Shown piece after piece: positions 1 through 11,837 of a stretch of DNA of 64,000 nt. The stretch is taken from NCBI GenBank assembly GCA_030424595.1, contig JAUHWG010000010.1, forward strand, positions 124,001 through 188,000, written 5' to 3'. The notes below the pieces were generated by a model. That model had not been told where the DNA came from. It did not search any database and saw nothing but the letters and a program-made list of their open reading frames with translations. Every line of letters begins with the position of its first letter. The first letter of the stretch is position 1. The position numbers and the translations under genes are program-made. The DNA comes from Polyangia bacterium. Its GTDB lineage: Bacteria; Myxococcota_A; Polyangia; Nannocystales; Nannocystaceae.

Positions 1-1887
1 CCGCTGGCGCTCTTCTATCAGCACCTCTACCTTGCGCTCCTCCGCTACATGGAGGCCGACTACGAGCGAGCCTACGCTGCGATCACCGAGGCCGTCGCGC
101 GCTCGAAGGCCGCCTTCGGCTCGCCCTTCATCGCCGACCTCCACTTCTACGAGTGCCTGATCCTCTGCCGCCTGGCGCCGGCCGCAAGGGCTCGCCAGCG
201 CCGCGCTGACGAGGGTCGGATCAGGGCGGGGATCAAGGCCCTGACGAAGTGGTCCCGCACCGCGCCGGGAAACTTCGGCGCCCGCCTTGCCCTCGTCCGC
301 GGCGAGGCTGCGCGGCGCGATGGTGACGACGCGGCCGCGCTCAAGCTCTACAACGAGGCGATTGAGCTCGCCCGCGAGCAGCGAGCCCCCCACGTCGAGG
401 CCTTCGCCGCCGAGTGTGCGCTCCGCTCCGCGGTCGACCGCGGCCTCCCGATCGTCGCCCGGGCGTTCTTCCGCGAGGCTGTCGCCGCCTATCGCCGCTG
501 GGGCGCGGCGGCGAAGATCGCCTGGCTCGCCGCCGAGTTCGGCGAGCTCGGGGTCGAGTCGACGGCCTACGACCCCACCGACACCTCCCCGTCGTCCTCC
601 TCGTCATCATCGTCGATGACCCGCGCGACCTCCGTCGTCGCCCTCGACCTCGAGACCGTCAACCGCGCGGCCCGGGCGATCTCGAGCGAGCTGGAGATGG
701 ACCGGCTCCTCACCCGCCTCATCACGCTCCTCATCGAGAACGCCGCCGCCCGCCGCGGCGTCCTCCTCCTCAACGTCGACGGTCAGCTCCGGGTCGAGGC
801 CGAGGCAGTCTGCGACGACGCGGGGATCCGGGTCGAGGTCGGACAGGCGCAGAGCCCCGAAGACTTCGCCTCCCTGCCGGCCTCGGTCATCAACCTCGTC
901 ATCCGCACGGGCTCCGACGTCATCATCGCCGACGCCGCTCAGGATCCGCTGCACAGCGCCGATCCGGTCCTCCGCGCCCGCAAGGTCCGCTCCCTCCTCT
1001 GCACGCCGATCTTCCACCAGGGCGCCCTGAGCTGCGTCCTCTACCTCGAAAACGAGCTGAGCCCGGGGGTCTTCACCCACCGACGCCTGAACCTCATCCG
1101 CCAGCTCGCGGCCCAGGTCGCCATCTCCCTGACCAACGCCCGCCTCTACGACAGCCTCAACGACGCGAGGGTCGCCGCGCTCGCGGCCGACCGGGTCAAG
1201 ACCCGCTTCCTCATGAACATGTCCCATGAGCTCAGGACCCCGCTCAACGCGATCCTCGGCTTCACCGAGCTCATCGCCGAGAACTTCGCGGCCGGTGACA
1301 CCTCGACCATCGAGGCCGATCTGCACTCGGTCCACCGCGCCGGGATGCGGCTGCTCCGCTCGGTCTCGTCGATCCTCGAGCTGACGCAGATAGAGACCGA
1401 CGCCCGCGAGATCTGCCCGGTCCGGATCGAGCTCGACGTGCTCCTGCCGAAGCTCGTCGCGGCCTTCCAGGACGCCGCCGCCGTCCACGACAACACGCTG
1501 ACGCTCGAGGGCGAGGGGCCGCTGCCGTCGCTGACGACCGATGAGAGCATGCTCCGATACGTGCTCACCTCGCTCCTCGACAACGCCTGTCGCTTCACCG
1601 ACGGGGGGTCGGTCTCGGTCCAGGCCCGCGAAGTGTCCGTCGACGGCGCGCCCTGGGTCGAGCTCTCGGTCGCAGACACCGGCCCCGGGATCCCCGAGGA
1701 GACGCTGCCCAAGCTCTTCACCGCCTTCAGCCAGGCCGACGACTCGCCGACCCGCCGCTACGACGGCACTGGGGTGAGCCTCGCCGTCGCCGCCCACTTC
1801 TGCGAGCGCCTCGGCGGATCGGTGCGGGTCACGAGCGAGCCCGGCCAAGGCTCGGTGTTCACGGTCCGCCTCCCACGCCAGCGCTAG
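1..1887 (+). CDS. GAF-domain sensor histidine kinase, C-terminal part (5' end outside window)
   Basis: The reading frame is open from base 1; the first ATG (base 49) lies inside helical, TPR-like sequence, so the gene starts upstream. Counting from that ATG, residues 1-175 are an all-helical region, about 185-195 is a pure Ser linker, 205-370 is a GAF sensor domain and 385-612 is a histidine kinase. The H-box MSHELRTP puts the phospho-accepting His near residue 393; the N-box DNACRFTD, the G1 box DTGPGIP and the G2 region DGTGVSLAVA follow. The order helical repeats-GAF-HisKA-HATPase is that of the C-terminal half of the large myxobacterial Ser/Thr kinase-ATPase-histidine kinase proteins, which is my guess for the missing part. 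It should autophosphorylate and pass phosphate to an unlinked response regulator, since none is adjacent. The gene ends 102 bases before the next one. Confidence 0.9.
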   Translation, partial: PLALFYQHLYLALLRYMEADYERAYAAITEAVARSKAAFGSPFIADLHFYECLILCRLAPAARARQRRADEGRIRAGIKALTKWSRTAPGNFGARLALVRGEAARRDGDDAAALKLYNEAIELAREQRAPHVEAFAAECALRSAVDRGLPIVARAFFREAVAAYRRWGAAAKIAWLAAEFGELGVESTAYDPTDTSPSSSSSSSSMTRATSVVALDLETVNRAARAISSELEMDRLLTRLITLLIENAAARRGVLLLNVDGQLRVEAEAVCDDAGIRVEVGQAQSPEDFASLPASVINLVIRTGSDVIIADAAQDPLHSADPVLRARKVRSLLCTPIFHQGALSCVLYLENELSPGVFTHRRLNLIRQLAAQVAISLTNARLYDSLNDARVAALAADRVKTRFLMNMSHELRTPLNAILGFTELIAENFAAGDTSTIEADLHSVHRAGMRLLRSVSSILELTQIETDAREICPVRIELDVLLPKLVAAFQDAAAVHDNTLTLEGEGPLPSLTTDESMLRYVLTSLLDNACRFTDGGSVSVQAREVSVDGAPWVELSVADTGPGIPEETLPKLFTAFSQADDSPTRRYDGTGVSLAVAAHFCERLGGSVRVTSEPGQGSVFTVRLPRQR

Positions 1888-1957
1888 CCGCCGTCGCACC
1901 GCAGCATCTTCGCAGGATGAACGCCGAGCACCGGCCGCGGGCGCGGCCTGCTCGACG

Positions 1958-1963
1958 TATAGT
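1958..1963 (+). promoter_or_regulatory. -10-like hexamer TATAGT
   Basis: TATAGT lies 26 bases before the ATG of the P-loop NTPase gene. No convincing -35 partner is visible. It is the only AT-rich hexamer in the 102-base gap. Confidence 0.4.
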
Positions 1964-1989
1964 CCGCGTCACGACCGGAGCGCCGCCCC

Positions 1990-2628
1990 ATGGATCTGCC
2001 GAACACGCCCTCTCATCGCTGCCGTATCGTCGTCACCGGAGGCCCTGGCGGCGGCAAGACCACGGCCGCCGACATGTTCCGCCGCGAGATCGGCGACCGC
2101 GTGGTCGTCGTCCCCGAGGCCGCGACGATGATGTTCGGCGGCGGCTTCCCCCGCTACGAGCAGCCGCACGCGCGCAAGGCTGCTCAGCGCGCGATCTTCC
2201 ACGTCCAGCGCAACCTCGAGGACGTCCAGGCCGCGCGCTACCCCGATCGCATCCTCCTCTGCGACCGCGGCACGATCGACGGCGCGGCCTACTGGCCTGA
2301 GACCCCGGAGGACTTCTTCCAGGCGATGGGCACCTCGTTGGAGCAGGAGCTCGCCCGCTACGACGGCGTGATCTTCTTTGAGAGCGCCGCCGTCGGCGGC
2401 ATGGGGATCGAGGGCGGGAACCCGGTCCGCCGCGAGACCCTCGGCCAAGCGGCTGCGCTCGACGCCAGCCTCCGGACGATCTGGTCGGGCCACCCGAACT
2501 TCGTCATCGTCCACCACGCGCCCTCGTTCCTGCGCAAGATCTCCTACGGCCTCGCGATCCTCGAGGAGATGGTCGGCGACCTGCGCGAGCGTATCGAGGG
2601 CTCCGAGCCCTCCGAACCGGGGGCCTAG
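1990..2628 (+). CDS. AAA/P-loop NTPase of the predicted kinase type (AAA_28-like)
   Basis: A 212-residue soluble protein with a Walker A motif GGPGGGKTT at residues 18-26, directly after the first beta strand. The later hydrophobic strand ILLCDRGTIDG (about 89-99) looks like the Walker B/DRG segment of thymidylate-kinase-like and AAA_28 NTPases. The DRG-TIDG motif and overall length match predicted small-molecule or nucleotide kinases that bind ATP and transfer phosphate. The natural substrate cannot be read from the sequence. The ATG at 1990 is the first start in frame after an AT-rich -10-like hexamer and sits just before the first beta strand. The protein has no signal peptide or membrane segment, so it is cytoplasmic. 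Confidence 0.8.
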   Translation: MDLPNTPSHRCRIVVTGGPGGGKTTAADMFRREIGDRVVVVPEAATMMFGGGFPRYEQPHARKAAQRAIFHVQRNLEDVQAARYPDRILLCDRGTIDGAAYWPETPEDFFQAMGTSLEQELARYDGVIFFESAAVGGMGIEGGNPVRRETLGQAAALDASLRTIWSGHPNFVIVHHAPSFLRKISYGLAILEEMVGDLRERIEGSEPSEPGA

Positions 2629-2933
2629 CAGGACTACCGAGTCTCGCCCTCTCGCCCTCTCGCGCAGACGGTCGGCGTCGGTCACCCCGTTGCAGTCGTG
2701 ATCGATCGATCCACGGGGGCCCGTCCGCGCAGCCCCGCGAGCCGAAGTGCTCGTCGACTCGCCGTATCCTACGAGCACGAGCAACGCGACGACTCACCGA
2801 GCTGAGCGAGAGACCGAGAACGAACCGTAGCGGCCGAGCGCCGCGCCTCGGGGAGGCCGTCCAGTCCATAGGACGCAGCCTGCACAGGAGGACAGGCGCG
2901 AGGAGACGCCTCCTCCGTGCTAACCTCGGCCCG
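2629..2933 (+). other. 305-base intergenic region without a recognisable gene
   Basis: Between the NTPase and VCBS lipoprotein genes I see only a short CTCGCCCTCT-type direct repeat near 2643-2663 and the -10-like hexamer at the far end. No conserved reading frame, RNA gene or strong hairpin was found. Confidence 0.5.
2921..2926 (+). promoter_or_regulatory. TANNNT hexamer (TAACCT), probable leaderless -10
   Basis: TAACCT ends 7 bases before the ATG at 2934. There is no Shine-Dalgarno sequence between, so transcription would start at or next to the ATG. Confidence 0.5.
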
Positions 2934-5900
2934 ATGCGCCGATGGCCTCGCACGAACAACGCAGCGCTCGTCACCATCGCCATCGCCTTCTCGGGGCTCC
3001 CCCTCTCTGGATGCGGCGACGAGCCCTGCATGGACCCGCTGGGCCAGCTCTGCTCGATCACCTGGGAGTCTCGGCGGGTGTCCGGGGCACCCCAGGCCGG
3101 CGCACGGATCGACCTCGACGGCGACGGCGACGATGAGGTCGCGCTCATCTCCAAGTCCAGCGACCAGCTCTGGCTCTTCTACGACAACAGAGGCCCCACG
3201 ACCATCCACGACGTGGGCACGCCGACAGCGCTCGTCCGCGTCGACATCAACCGCGACGGCCGCGACGACCTCTTCGTCGCCGGCAGCGTGCCGGCCCAGC
3301 TCCTCCCCTTCTACAGCGCCGGTGACGATACGCTGATCCGAGGCGCGCCCCTCCCCCTAGAACGCCCCATCCTCGTGGTCGTCGCCCGTGACCTCGACGG
3401 CGACCTCGAGCCTGAGCTCATCGCTGTCGACGGCGAGCATCTCCTGCTCATGGACACCGAGGGCGTGACCCGGACCCTCACGGCGGGCTCCAGCCCGATC
3501 GAGCTGGAGCTCGGCGACCTCGACGGCGACGGACACCTCGACGCGGTGGTGCTGGATCTCGACGGCTCGCTCGTGTCGCTCCGGGGCGACGGCGCGGGCA
3601 GCTTCACCGCCAGCGCCACAGCGCCGACATCGCCCGGAACCCGTGACCTTGAGCTCCGCGATCTCGACGGCGACGATAGGCTCGACGCGGTCGTCCGGGA
3701 TCGCCTGCAGGGCGGGATCCTCTTCGCCGCCGGTGACGGAGCGGGCGGCTTCGCCCAGGCCCGCGCGATCGAGTTCGACGGCGACTCCGGGGACAGCGCG
3801 GGGCTGCTCGGCGGAGCGTTCAACGCAGGCTCGGGCCTCTCGAGCCTGACCATGGCCCTCGGCAGCCTGCACACCCGCTTCTACGACCCTGACTTCACCC
3901 AGGCTGGCTACGTCGAACGGCCCGCGAAGGACGACGCGCGCTTCGATCTGCTCGGCGAAGGGTTTGCCGCGGGCGAGGGCGCGGTCGTTCTCATCGAGCC
4001 CCAGACCGGGCCGATCCCGATCATCGTCGGAGAGACCGCGCTCCCGCGCAAGGGCTTCGACGTGCTCAGCGCGGACTTCAACGGCGACGCCCGTGTCGAC
4101 CTCGCGGTCGCCCACCAAAACTGCAGCGTCTCGATCCTCAGCGGCCTAGGCGACGGCAGCTTCGCCGACGCGCAGCCAGGACCCGTCTTCGACCTCTGCG
4201 CGCACACGATCCGCGCCGCGGATGTCGATCACGATGGCAACGTGGATCTGATCGGCCACCAAGACAGCACCGCGGTCCAGCTCGCGCTCGGCGACGGGCT
4301 CGGGGGCTTCACCGTGTCCGCGCGATACTCGTCCGACAATCCGAGCCTCGCGCCGCTCGTCGACGGTGAGCCGCGTGCGCTCATCCTCTTGAAAACCTAC
4401 GACGGTGCGCTGCTCCCCCTCGCCGTCGACGCAGCCGGAGAGCTCAAGCCCCAAACGACCTTCGCCACTCCCGAGGGCTGGCCGTCGGCCGCGGGAGACC
4501 TCGACGGCGACGGCACCGAAGAGCTGCTCCTCACCGGCAAGGGCGTCGTCACGGTCCTCGGACGGACGGGCGATGAGCTCCTCGCCCTTAATACACATGT
4601 CCTCACAGACATCTCACCTGAGTTCTCCGGAAAAGAACACCCGGAGCTGACCCTCGGAGACTACGACGGCGACGGCATCGACGAGGTTCTCCTGCGGGAA
4701 GACAACCTCCTCGTCGTCGTCGACGGGCTCCACAGCGCGACCCCGCAGGTGCGGAGCGTCGACAGGATCGACGGGTTTCCCACCAGGGCGAGCATCGAAC
4801 TTGTCGCCGACTTCGACGGTGATGGGCACCTCGACCACGGAGTCTATAGGCTGGACGGGGACGTCACCTACGTCCGCGGCGATGGGCTCGGCTTCTCGGG
4901 CCCCCCCTACTCCGTCCGTCTCGGCAGGCCCCACTCCCTCGCCGACCTCGACGGCAACGGCCGCGCCGATCTCCTCGTCACGCCCGGTTTCAGCCCCGGC
5001 AACACGCTCTTTCGCGCAGAAGCGCGCACTGTGACGATGCCGCGCGTCGAGCCCGAGCGGCCGCTCCTCGCCAGCTCGGAGCCGGAGTTCCTGAGCATCG
5101 TCGACGGTGACCTCGACGGTGACGGTCTCGTCGACTTCGTCGTCAGCGATCGCGACTCGCACAGCACGCTCTGGGGCGACCTCGAGGGTCTGCGAACCCG
5201 CACCCGCAACGACAACTGGCGCGGAGGGCGCCCGATCCTCGCCGAGGACCTCAACGGCGACGGACGGGATGAGCTCGTCACCGTCACAAGCTCAGGAACG
5301 GCCATTCTCGGGTTGGGATGGGCGTGGGACGGCAGATCCTGGAGTTCAGGGTTCCAGGTCAACCTCGATCATGGCGCGCCGCAGGCCGCCGCCGCGGGGG
5401 ACTTTGACGGCGACGACCTCGTCGACCTCGCGATCGCCTGGGGCCCGACCGCGAGCGACCCGACCATGGGGGTCGCTGTGTTCTACGCCGAGGGGCCAAC
5501 GGGCGACGAGCCCAAATTTGGCCCGCCCCAGGTGCTCCTGAGCGTCATCCATCCCAAGGCGGCCCTGCTCTCGACGCCGGAGGCGGAGGGAGGCGAAGCG
5601 AACCAAGAGACCCCCGAGGAAGAGGAGGAGCTGGCCGAGCTCGCCCTCCGAGCCGCCGACCTCGACGGCGACGGACGCCCCGACCTGCTCCTCGACAGCG
5701 ACATCGACGGAGCCCTGCGGATCCTCTGGAACGATGGCGGTCGCGAGTTCAAGAGCGCCGAGCTCCCCGGCCGCTCCGCGCTGGTCCTCGATCCAGGCGT
5801 CCTCCTCACGATCGTCGGCGACTCGCTCGCCCGGCACAACATCTTCGGACGAGAGCTCGGCCCGGCGATGAGGATCGCCGACGTCGGCGAACGACGGCTC

Positions 5901-6137
5901 GACGCGGTCACCGAGTGCAACGGCGACGGCGTCCCGGACCTCCGCCTGCGCGGCGGCACGACCGACGACGCGAGGTTTATGCTCGGCGTCGACAGCACCT
6001 TCGTCGACTACGCGCTCGCCTCCAGCCCCGAGGAGCTCACCCGCTGCGTCGACGTCAACGGCGACGGCGTCCCCGATCTCCTCCGCATCAGCCGTGACTA
6101 TGTGACCATCGGACTCGTGGGGGATGACAAGGAGTGA
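2934..6137 (+). CDS. VCBS/FG-GAP repeat lipoprotein, very long
   Basis: A 1067-residue protein with a lipoprotein signal peptide ending in LSGC (Cys27, followed by GDE). The mature part is built almost entirely of VCBS/FG-GAP blades. I count about seventeen Ca-binding-loop motifs of the form D/N-x-D/N-G-D/N (for example LDGDGDD, LDGDGHLD, INRDGRDD, VNGDGVPD) spread from residue 60 to the C terminus. That is enough for at least two seven-bladed integrin-like propellers. A short acidic insert (EEEEELAEL, near residue 900) breaks the pattern. Such proteins are Ca-dependent surface adhesins or scaffolds; no catalytic motif is visible. The gene is monocistronic and is followed 18 bases later by a palindromic CTAG element. 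The ATG is chosen because it gives a good signal peptide and lies 7 bases after a -10-like hexamer. Confidence 0.88.
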   Translation: MRRWPRTNNAALVTIAIAFSGLPLSGCGDEPCMDPLGQLCSITWESRRVSGAPQAGARIDLDGDGDDEVALISKSSDQLWLFYDNRGPTTIHDVGTPTALVRVDINRDGRDDLFVAGSVPAQLLPFYSAGDDTLIRGAPLPLERPILVVVARDLDGDLEPELIAVDGEHLLLMDTEGVTRTLTAGSSPIELELGDLDGDGHLDAVVLDLDGSLVSLRGDGAGSFTASATAPTSPGTRDLELRDLDGDDRLDAVVRDRLQGGILFAAGDGAGGFAQARAIEFDGDSGDSAGLLGGAFNAGSGLSSLTMALGSLHTRFYDPDFTQAGYVERPAKDDARFDLLGEGFAAGEGAVVLIEPQTGPIPIIVGETALPRKGFDVLSADFNGDARVDLAVAHQNCSVSILSGLGDGSFADAQPGPVFDLCAHTIRAADVDHDGNVDLIGHQDSTAVQLALGDGLGGFTVSARYSSDNPSLAPLVDGEPRALILLKTYDGALLPLAVDAAGELKPQTTFATPEGWPSAAGDLDGDGTEELLLTGKGVVTVLGRTGDELLALNTHVLTDISPEFSGKEHPELTLGDYDGDGIDEVLLREDNLLVVVDGLHSATPQVRSVDRIDGFPTRASIELVADFDGDGHLDHGVYRLDGDVTYVRGDGLGFSGPPYSVRLGRPHSLADLDGNGRADLLVTPGFSPGNTLFRAEARTVTMPRVEPERPLLASSEPEFLSIVDGDLDGDGLVDFVVSDRDSHSTLWGDLEGLRTRTRNDNWRGGRPILAEDLNGDGRDELVTVTSSGTAILGLGWAWDGRSWSSGFQVNLDHGAPQAAAAGDFDGDDLVDLAIAWGPTASDPTMGVAVFYAEGPTGDEPKFGPPQVLLSVIHPKAALLSTPEAEGGEANQETPEEEEELAELALRAADLDGDGRPDLLLDSDIDGALRILWNDGGREFKSAELPGRSALVLDPGVLLTIVGDSLARHNIFGRELGPAMRIADVGERRLDAVTECNGDGVPDLRLRGGTTDDARFMLGVDSTFVDYALASSPEELTRCVDVNGDGVPDLLRISRDYVTIGLVGDDKE

Positions 6138-6154
6138 TGCGAAGCCCTCACGCC

Positions 6155-6320
6155 CTAGCAGCCCGTGGCAAAAGTCCCGTGTGCTGTCGCGCCGCGATCG
6201 TTGGCCCTCTTGGCTTCGACGAAACGCCGCTGTACTGGGCTGTACTGCAAGTTTCGGCGGGGCCGAGAGGGGCGACGAGGGCAAGCGAGAGCGCGCGGGA
6301 CTTTTGCCACGGGCTGCTAG
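6155..6320 (+). mobile_element. 166-bp palindromic MITE-like element, copy A
   Basis: The element begins CTAGCAGCCCGTGGC and ends with the exact inverse; the perfect terminal inverted repeat is 25 bases and inversion symmetry continues imperfectly inward. The centre holds two copies of GCTGTACTG. A second copy at 46790-46955, in the opposite orientation, differs at one base (C versus T inside the GGGCGA-GAGGG stretch). It has no reading frame of its own. CTAG at both ends fits target preference for CTAG with TA duplication, as in IS630/Tc1-type elements, but that family assignment is inference. It lies just downstream of the VCBS lipoprotein gene. Confidence 0.8.
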
Positions 6321-6379
6321 GCATCGCTCCGGGCATGACCGCCGCCCTCGCCGCAGCGTCGACCCTGTCCGCGTGCGGG

Positions 6380-8686
6380 CTACTCGACGACGAAGGGCGG
6401 CGAAAAGCCCGAGATCGGTGAGATCACCGCGAGCAGCGAGCGCGCGTCCCCGCGGTAGACGAGCCGGTACTTCCCCGGCTCCGCCGACTTTGGGACTAGC
6501 CATTCGACGTCGACCTCCGACATCGGGCTCAGCGGTCCCCCCGTGCGCCGCCAGCGAAAGCGGGTCTCCGGATCCCAGTCGTGGGCGACGATCGTCCACT
6601 CGCCGCCGACCTCCCGCTCGACCTCGACAAAGCCCTTCCCTAGGCGAGGGTTGTTGCGCGGGTGGGCGCCGCGGAAGGTGGCCTTGATCCGCTCGCCCGC
6701 GGAAGCCTTGGCCGGCGGGGCGACGAGCACGTCGCCGAACTTCTCAAAGGGGCAGAGGTTGGCGTCCGGGAGGAGACAGGGGGAGTCGGCGACGACGCCC
6801 GGGACGTTGATCACCTGGGCGTCGCTGAGGTCGAGCGGCTCGCCGGTGTCGACCGCCGGGACGCCCTCCCGCAGCGCGTCTGCGACCCCGGAGAAGCTCT
6901 GCTGCCAGGCGGCGAGGGTCCACGGGCCGAACTGGGTAAACGCCCCCTCGTAGTGCTGAGCGGCGTACTCCTCGCGGGTCGTCACATAGCTCGAGTAGCC
7001 GTTGGAGAGGCCGGCGATCACGGCCCGTGTGACCCCTGCCGGCGCTAGCGCGGCGACGACGGTCTCCCGCAGACGACGCCCCGAGATCGTCGTGATCTCG
7101 AAGGGCACCGGCGCTACCGCCAGGTCGCCGATTCGCAGCACCTGCGCCGGCAGGATCGTCGGCGACCAGGGGTGCGGGAGCATCCGCCCGACGGGCAGGA
7201 GGATCGTCTTCTCCTCGTGGCACGCCTGATCCTCCGGGACGATCGTCACCTTCGGCAGATCGCCGTAGACGATCCCCTCGTTGATGAACTCGACGGCGAC
7301 GCCGTCCTCGGCCCCGGCGGCGATCGAGAAGCCGATCGCCGCCCTGCAGGTGGTGTGCTCCGCCTCGCCGGTGAACTCGGGCGCGACGGTCACGTTCTCC
7401 ATGTCGATAAACGCGAGGCGCCCGCCCGTCGGTCCGGCGAGGCGCTCCTGCGCCCCCTCGAAGAGCTCCAACGCCCGCTCATACTGCCAAAGTCCGTGGA
7501 TCTCGGCGTTCGCGAGGTCATCGCACTCGGGGTCGGGATCGCCGTCGCAGGGCCGGCTGACCGTGTTCTTGGGATCGCCGACGATCACCTCGTTGGGCGA
7601 CGCGTCGCCGGCGTCGCTCTGGGCGAAGGCGGCGACGAAGGGCGCGTCCCCCTGGTAGTCGGCGCCGAAGTGGCGCTCCATCCGGTAGGAGGCGAGCCCC
7701 TTGTGATCGCCGCTGATCAGGCGGTTGCCGTTGGAGACGCTGGTCGGGTGGCTCGAAAACCAGGTGATCATGCCGATCGGATCGCCGTCGAGTCCGCCCT
7801 CCTCGGTCTTCTCGAAGCGGAGCACCGTCATATGGGTGTTGGTGTCGCGCATCATCTCCGCCTCGTGGGCCGCCCGCTCCTCCTCGGGGTTGCCGGCGTA
7901 GGCCTGGGGGCTGCGGTTCCAGTTGGCGTCGTGGAGGGGGCCCTGGGCGATCTTGACGACCCCGTGATCGAGGGAGGCGTCGGCGGCGACGATCGAGTCG
8001 ACGATCCCGCTGACGATCACCTCAAAGTTGTCGGGGTCGTAGCCGCCGACGGCGAGGTTGAAGAGCGTGTAGTGGGAGAAGCCGCCGAGCCCGGAGTGGG
8101 TGTGGGTCGACGAGAGGGCGACGTTGTCGAAGGTGTAGCGATCGGGGCCGAACTTCTCCTGGAGGCGGTGGACGACCTCGAGGTGGACGCTCTGGAAGAC
8201 CTGGCCGAGATCGGCGCTGACGAAGACGACGCGGCGGTCGCTGCAGGGATGCTCGACGACGAAGGCGCGCGACCAGAGGCGGGTGCTGATCCCCTCGGCC
8301 TTCTGCTCGGGCATCGAGTAGCCCATCATCACCAGCTCCGCGGCGGGCCCGGTGATGTCGCGGATCGCCGCGCCGACGCGGTAGTGCGGCGAGCTCTCGC
8401 AGCTGTCGGCGCCGGTGGTCTCCCCCGTAGTCGGGCCTGTCGTCGGGCCCGTCGTCGGGCCTGCGCTCGTCGTCGCGGTCCCGGTCGCGCTCTCGCTCTC
8501 GCCCGAGGTCGCCGAGGTCGTGGCCGTCCCCGCCGACGCGCTCGCGCCGGTCGTCGCCGACATGCCGCCCTCGGTGGGCGCCGTCGCCGACGCTCCGGTC
8601 GTCGCCCCCGTCGCGCCATCATCACCGCCGCAGGCGAGGACCGGGACGAAGAGGACGAGCGAGAGGGGCCACGGAAGACTACGCAT
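6380..8686 (-). CDS. Neutral/alkaline ceramidase, lipoprotein form
   Basis: A 768-residue protein in the neutral/alkaline non-lysosomal ceramidase family, whose members cleave the N-acyl bond of ceramide. After a lipobox (VLAC, Cys19, followed by GGDD) comes a Thr/Ala/Ser/Gly linker to about residue 95, then the catalytic domain (RVGAAIRDITGPA onward). The zinc-ligand motif STHTHSG and the second His in WFSSHPTS are present. The nucleophile motif appears as SDAGDASPN, matching family NxGDVSPN with the Ser kept. The C-terminal 150 residues form the usual immunoglobulin-like domain. The ATG is chosen at 8686 because it gives the signal peptide and lies 6 bases from TACCAT; the frame stays open further upstream but in non-coding-like sequence. 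A surface lipid-anchored ceramidase would suit a predator or an organism that remodels its own sphingolipids. Confidence 0.92.
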   Translation of the reverse strand: MRSLPWPLSLVLFVPVLACGGDDGATGATTGASATAPTEGGMSATTGASASAGTATTSATSGESESATGTATTSAGPTTGPTTGPTTGETTGADSCESSPHYRVGAAIRDITGPAAELVMMGYSMPEQKAEGISTRLWSRAFVVEHPCSDRRVVFVSADLGQVFQSVHLEVVHRLQEKFGPDRYTFDNVALSSTHTHSGLGGFSHYTLFNLAVGGYDPDNFEVIVSGIVDSIVAADASLDHGVVKIAQGPLHDANWNRSPQAYAGNPEEERAAHEAEMMRDTNTHMTVLRFEKTEEGGLDGDPIGMITWFSSHPTSVSNGNRLISGDHKGLASYRMERHFGADYQGDAPFVAAFAQSDAGDASPNEVIVGDPKNTVSRPCDGDPDPECDDLANAEIHGLWQYERALELFEGAQERLAGPTGGRLAFIDMENVTVAPEFTGEAEHTTCRAAIGFSIAAGAEDGVAVEFINEGIVYGDLPKVTIVPEDQACHEEKTILLPVGRMLPHPWSPTILPAQVLRIGDLAVAPVPFEITTISGRRLRETVVAALAPAGVTRAVIAGLSNGYSSYVTTREEYAAQHYEGAFTQFGPWTLAAWQQSFSGVADALREGVPAVDTGEPLDLSDAQVINVPGVVADSPCLLPDANLCPFEKFGDVLVAPPAKASAGERIKATFRGAHPRNNPRLGKGFVEVEREVGGEWTIVAHDWDPETRFRWRRTGGPLSPMSEVDVEWLVPKSAEPGKYRLVYRGDARSLLAVISPISGFSPPFVVE

Positions 8687-8692
8687 AGCGGG

Positions 8693-8698
8693 ATGGTA
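8693..8698 (-). promoter_or_regulatory. TANNNT hexamer (TACCAT), probable leaderless -10 of ceramidase gene
   Basis: Read on the minus strand, TACCAT is followed by six bases (CCCGCT) and then the ATG. No Shine-Dalgarno sequence fits in between. Confidence 0.5.
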
Positions 8699-8854
8699 CT
8701 CCCTCGTTCGAAGACCGACGCCCCCGCGCAGGTTCTCGCCAGCCACAAGTTGGGGGCTGAGCCCCTCGCCCCCCCTCACGATATCGGGGCGAAAGCGCCC
8801 GAGGAGCCGGGCGACCTCGAACAACCTTGCCACCTCGCGGTAACAATCGCTCGC

Positions 8855-8860
8855 TATTCT
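8855..8860 (+). promoter_or_regulatory. TANNNT hexamer (TATTCT), probable leaderless -10
   Basis: TATTCT, seven bases (CCGCGAC), then the GTG start at 8868. This is the divergent partner of the ceramidase promoter in a 181-base gap. Confidence 0.5.
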
Positions 8861-8867
8861 CCGCGAC

Positions 8868-11600
<2,733 letters not shown>

Positions 11601-11661
11601 GCCCTCCCTGGGGGCGCCAGGCCTCGCCGGGGACGGAACCGCGGTCTGTCCCGCGCTCAGT

Positions 11662-11687
11662 CTCGCGACCTCTACCGGGGTCGCGAG
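11662..11687 (+). terminator. Hairpin downstream of amidohydrolase gene
   Basis: A perfect 9-bp stem (CTCGCGACC / GGTCGCGAG) with an 8-base loop, 61 bases after the stop codon. There is no T-run after it, so it may act as a Rho-assisted or 3'-stabilising hairpin. Confidence 0.45.
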
Positions 11688-11688
11688 G

Positions 11689-11738
11689 CGAGAGAGAGGG
11701 AGAGAGAGAGAAAGAGAGAAAGAGAGAGCGCGCGCGCG
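11689..11738 (+). repeat. Purine (GA)n tract followed by (CG)n
   Basis: About 38 bases of almost pure G/A on the plus strand run straight into about 11 bases of alternating C/G. The first can form triplex DNA and the second Z-DNA; neither encodes anything. Confidence 0.8.
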
Positions 11739-11837
11739 GCTGCGCTGCGCAGAGGCCCGTGACCCCGAGCGTGCCTGCGTGTGGGGAGCGTCGCGCTCGA
11801 CCTCTCGCCGTGCTCATCACAACAGCTGTACTCCCTC

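Noticed and set aside
607..1899. Long minus-strand frame opposite the histidine kinase, and similar long antisense frames (8679-11576, 7172-8935, 12062-13738, 16081-17922, 29123-31351, 31300-32820)
   Set aside because: They mirror real genes; high-GC third positions keep the antisense frames open. Their products are rich in Arg/Ala/Gly/Asp/Val without domains, whereas the opposite strand carries clear motifs.
6134..6421. Frames inside the palindromic elements (also 46600-46980)
   Set aside because: The same peptide appears in both copies only because the DNA is identical; the inverted repeat makes open frames on both strands, with no start signals or domain.
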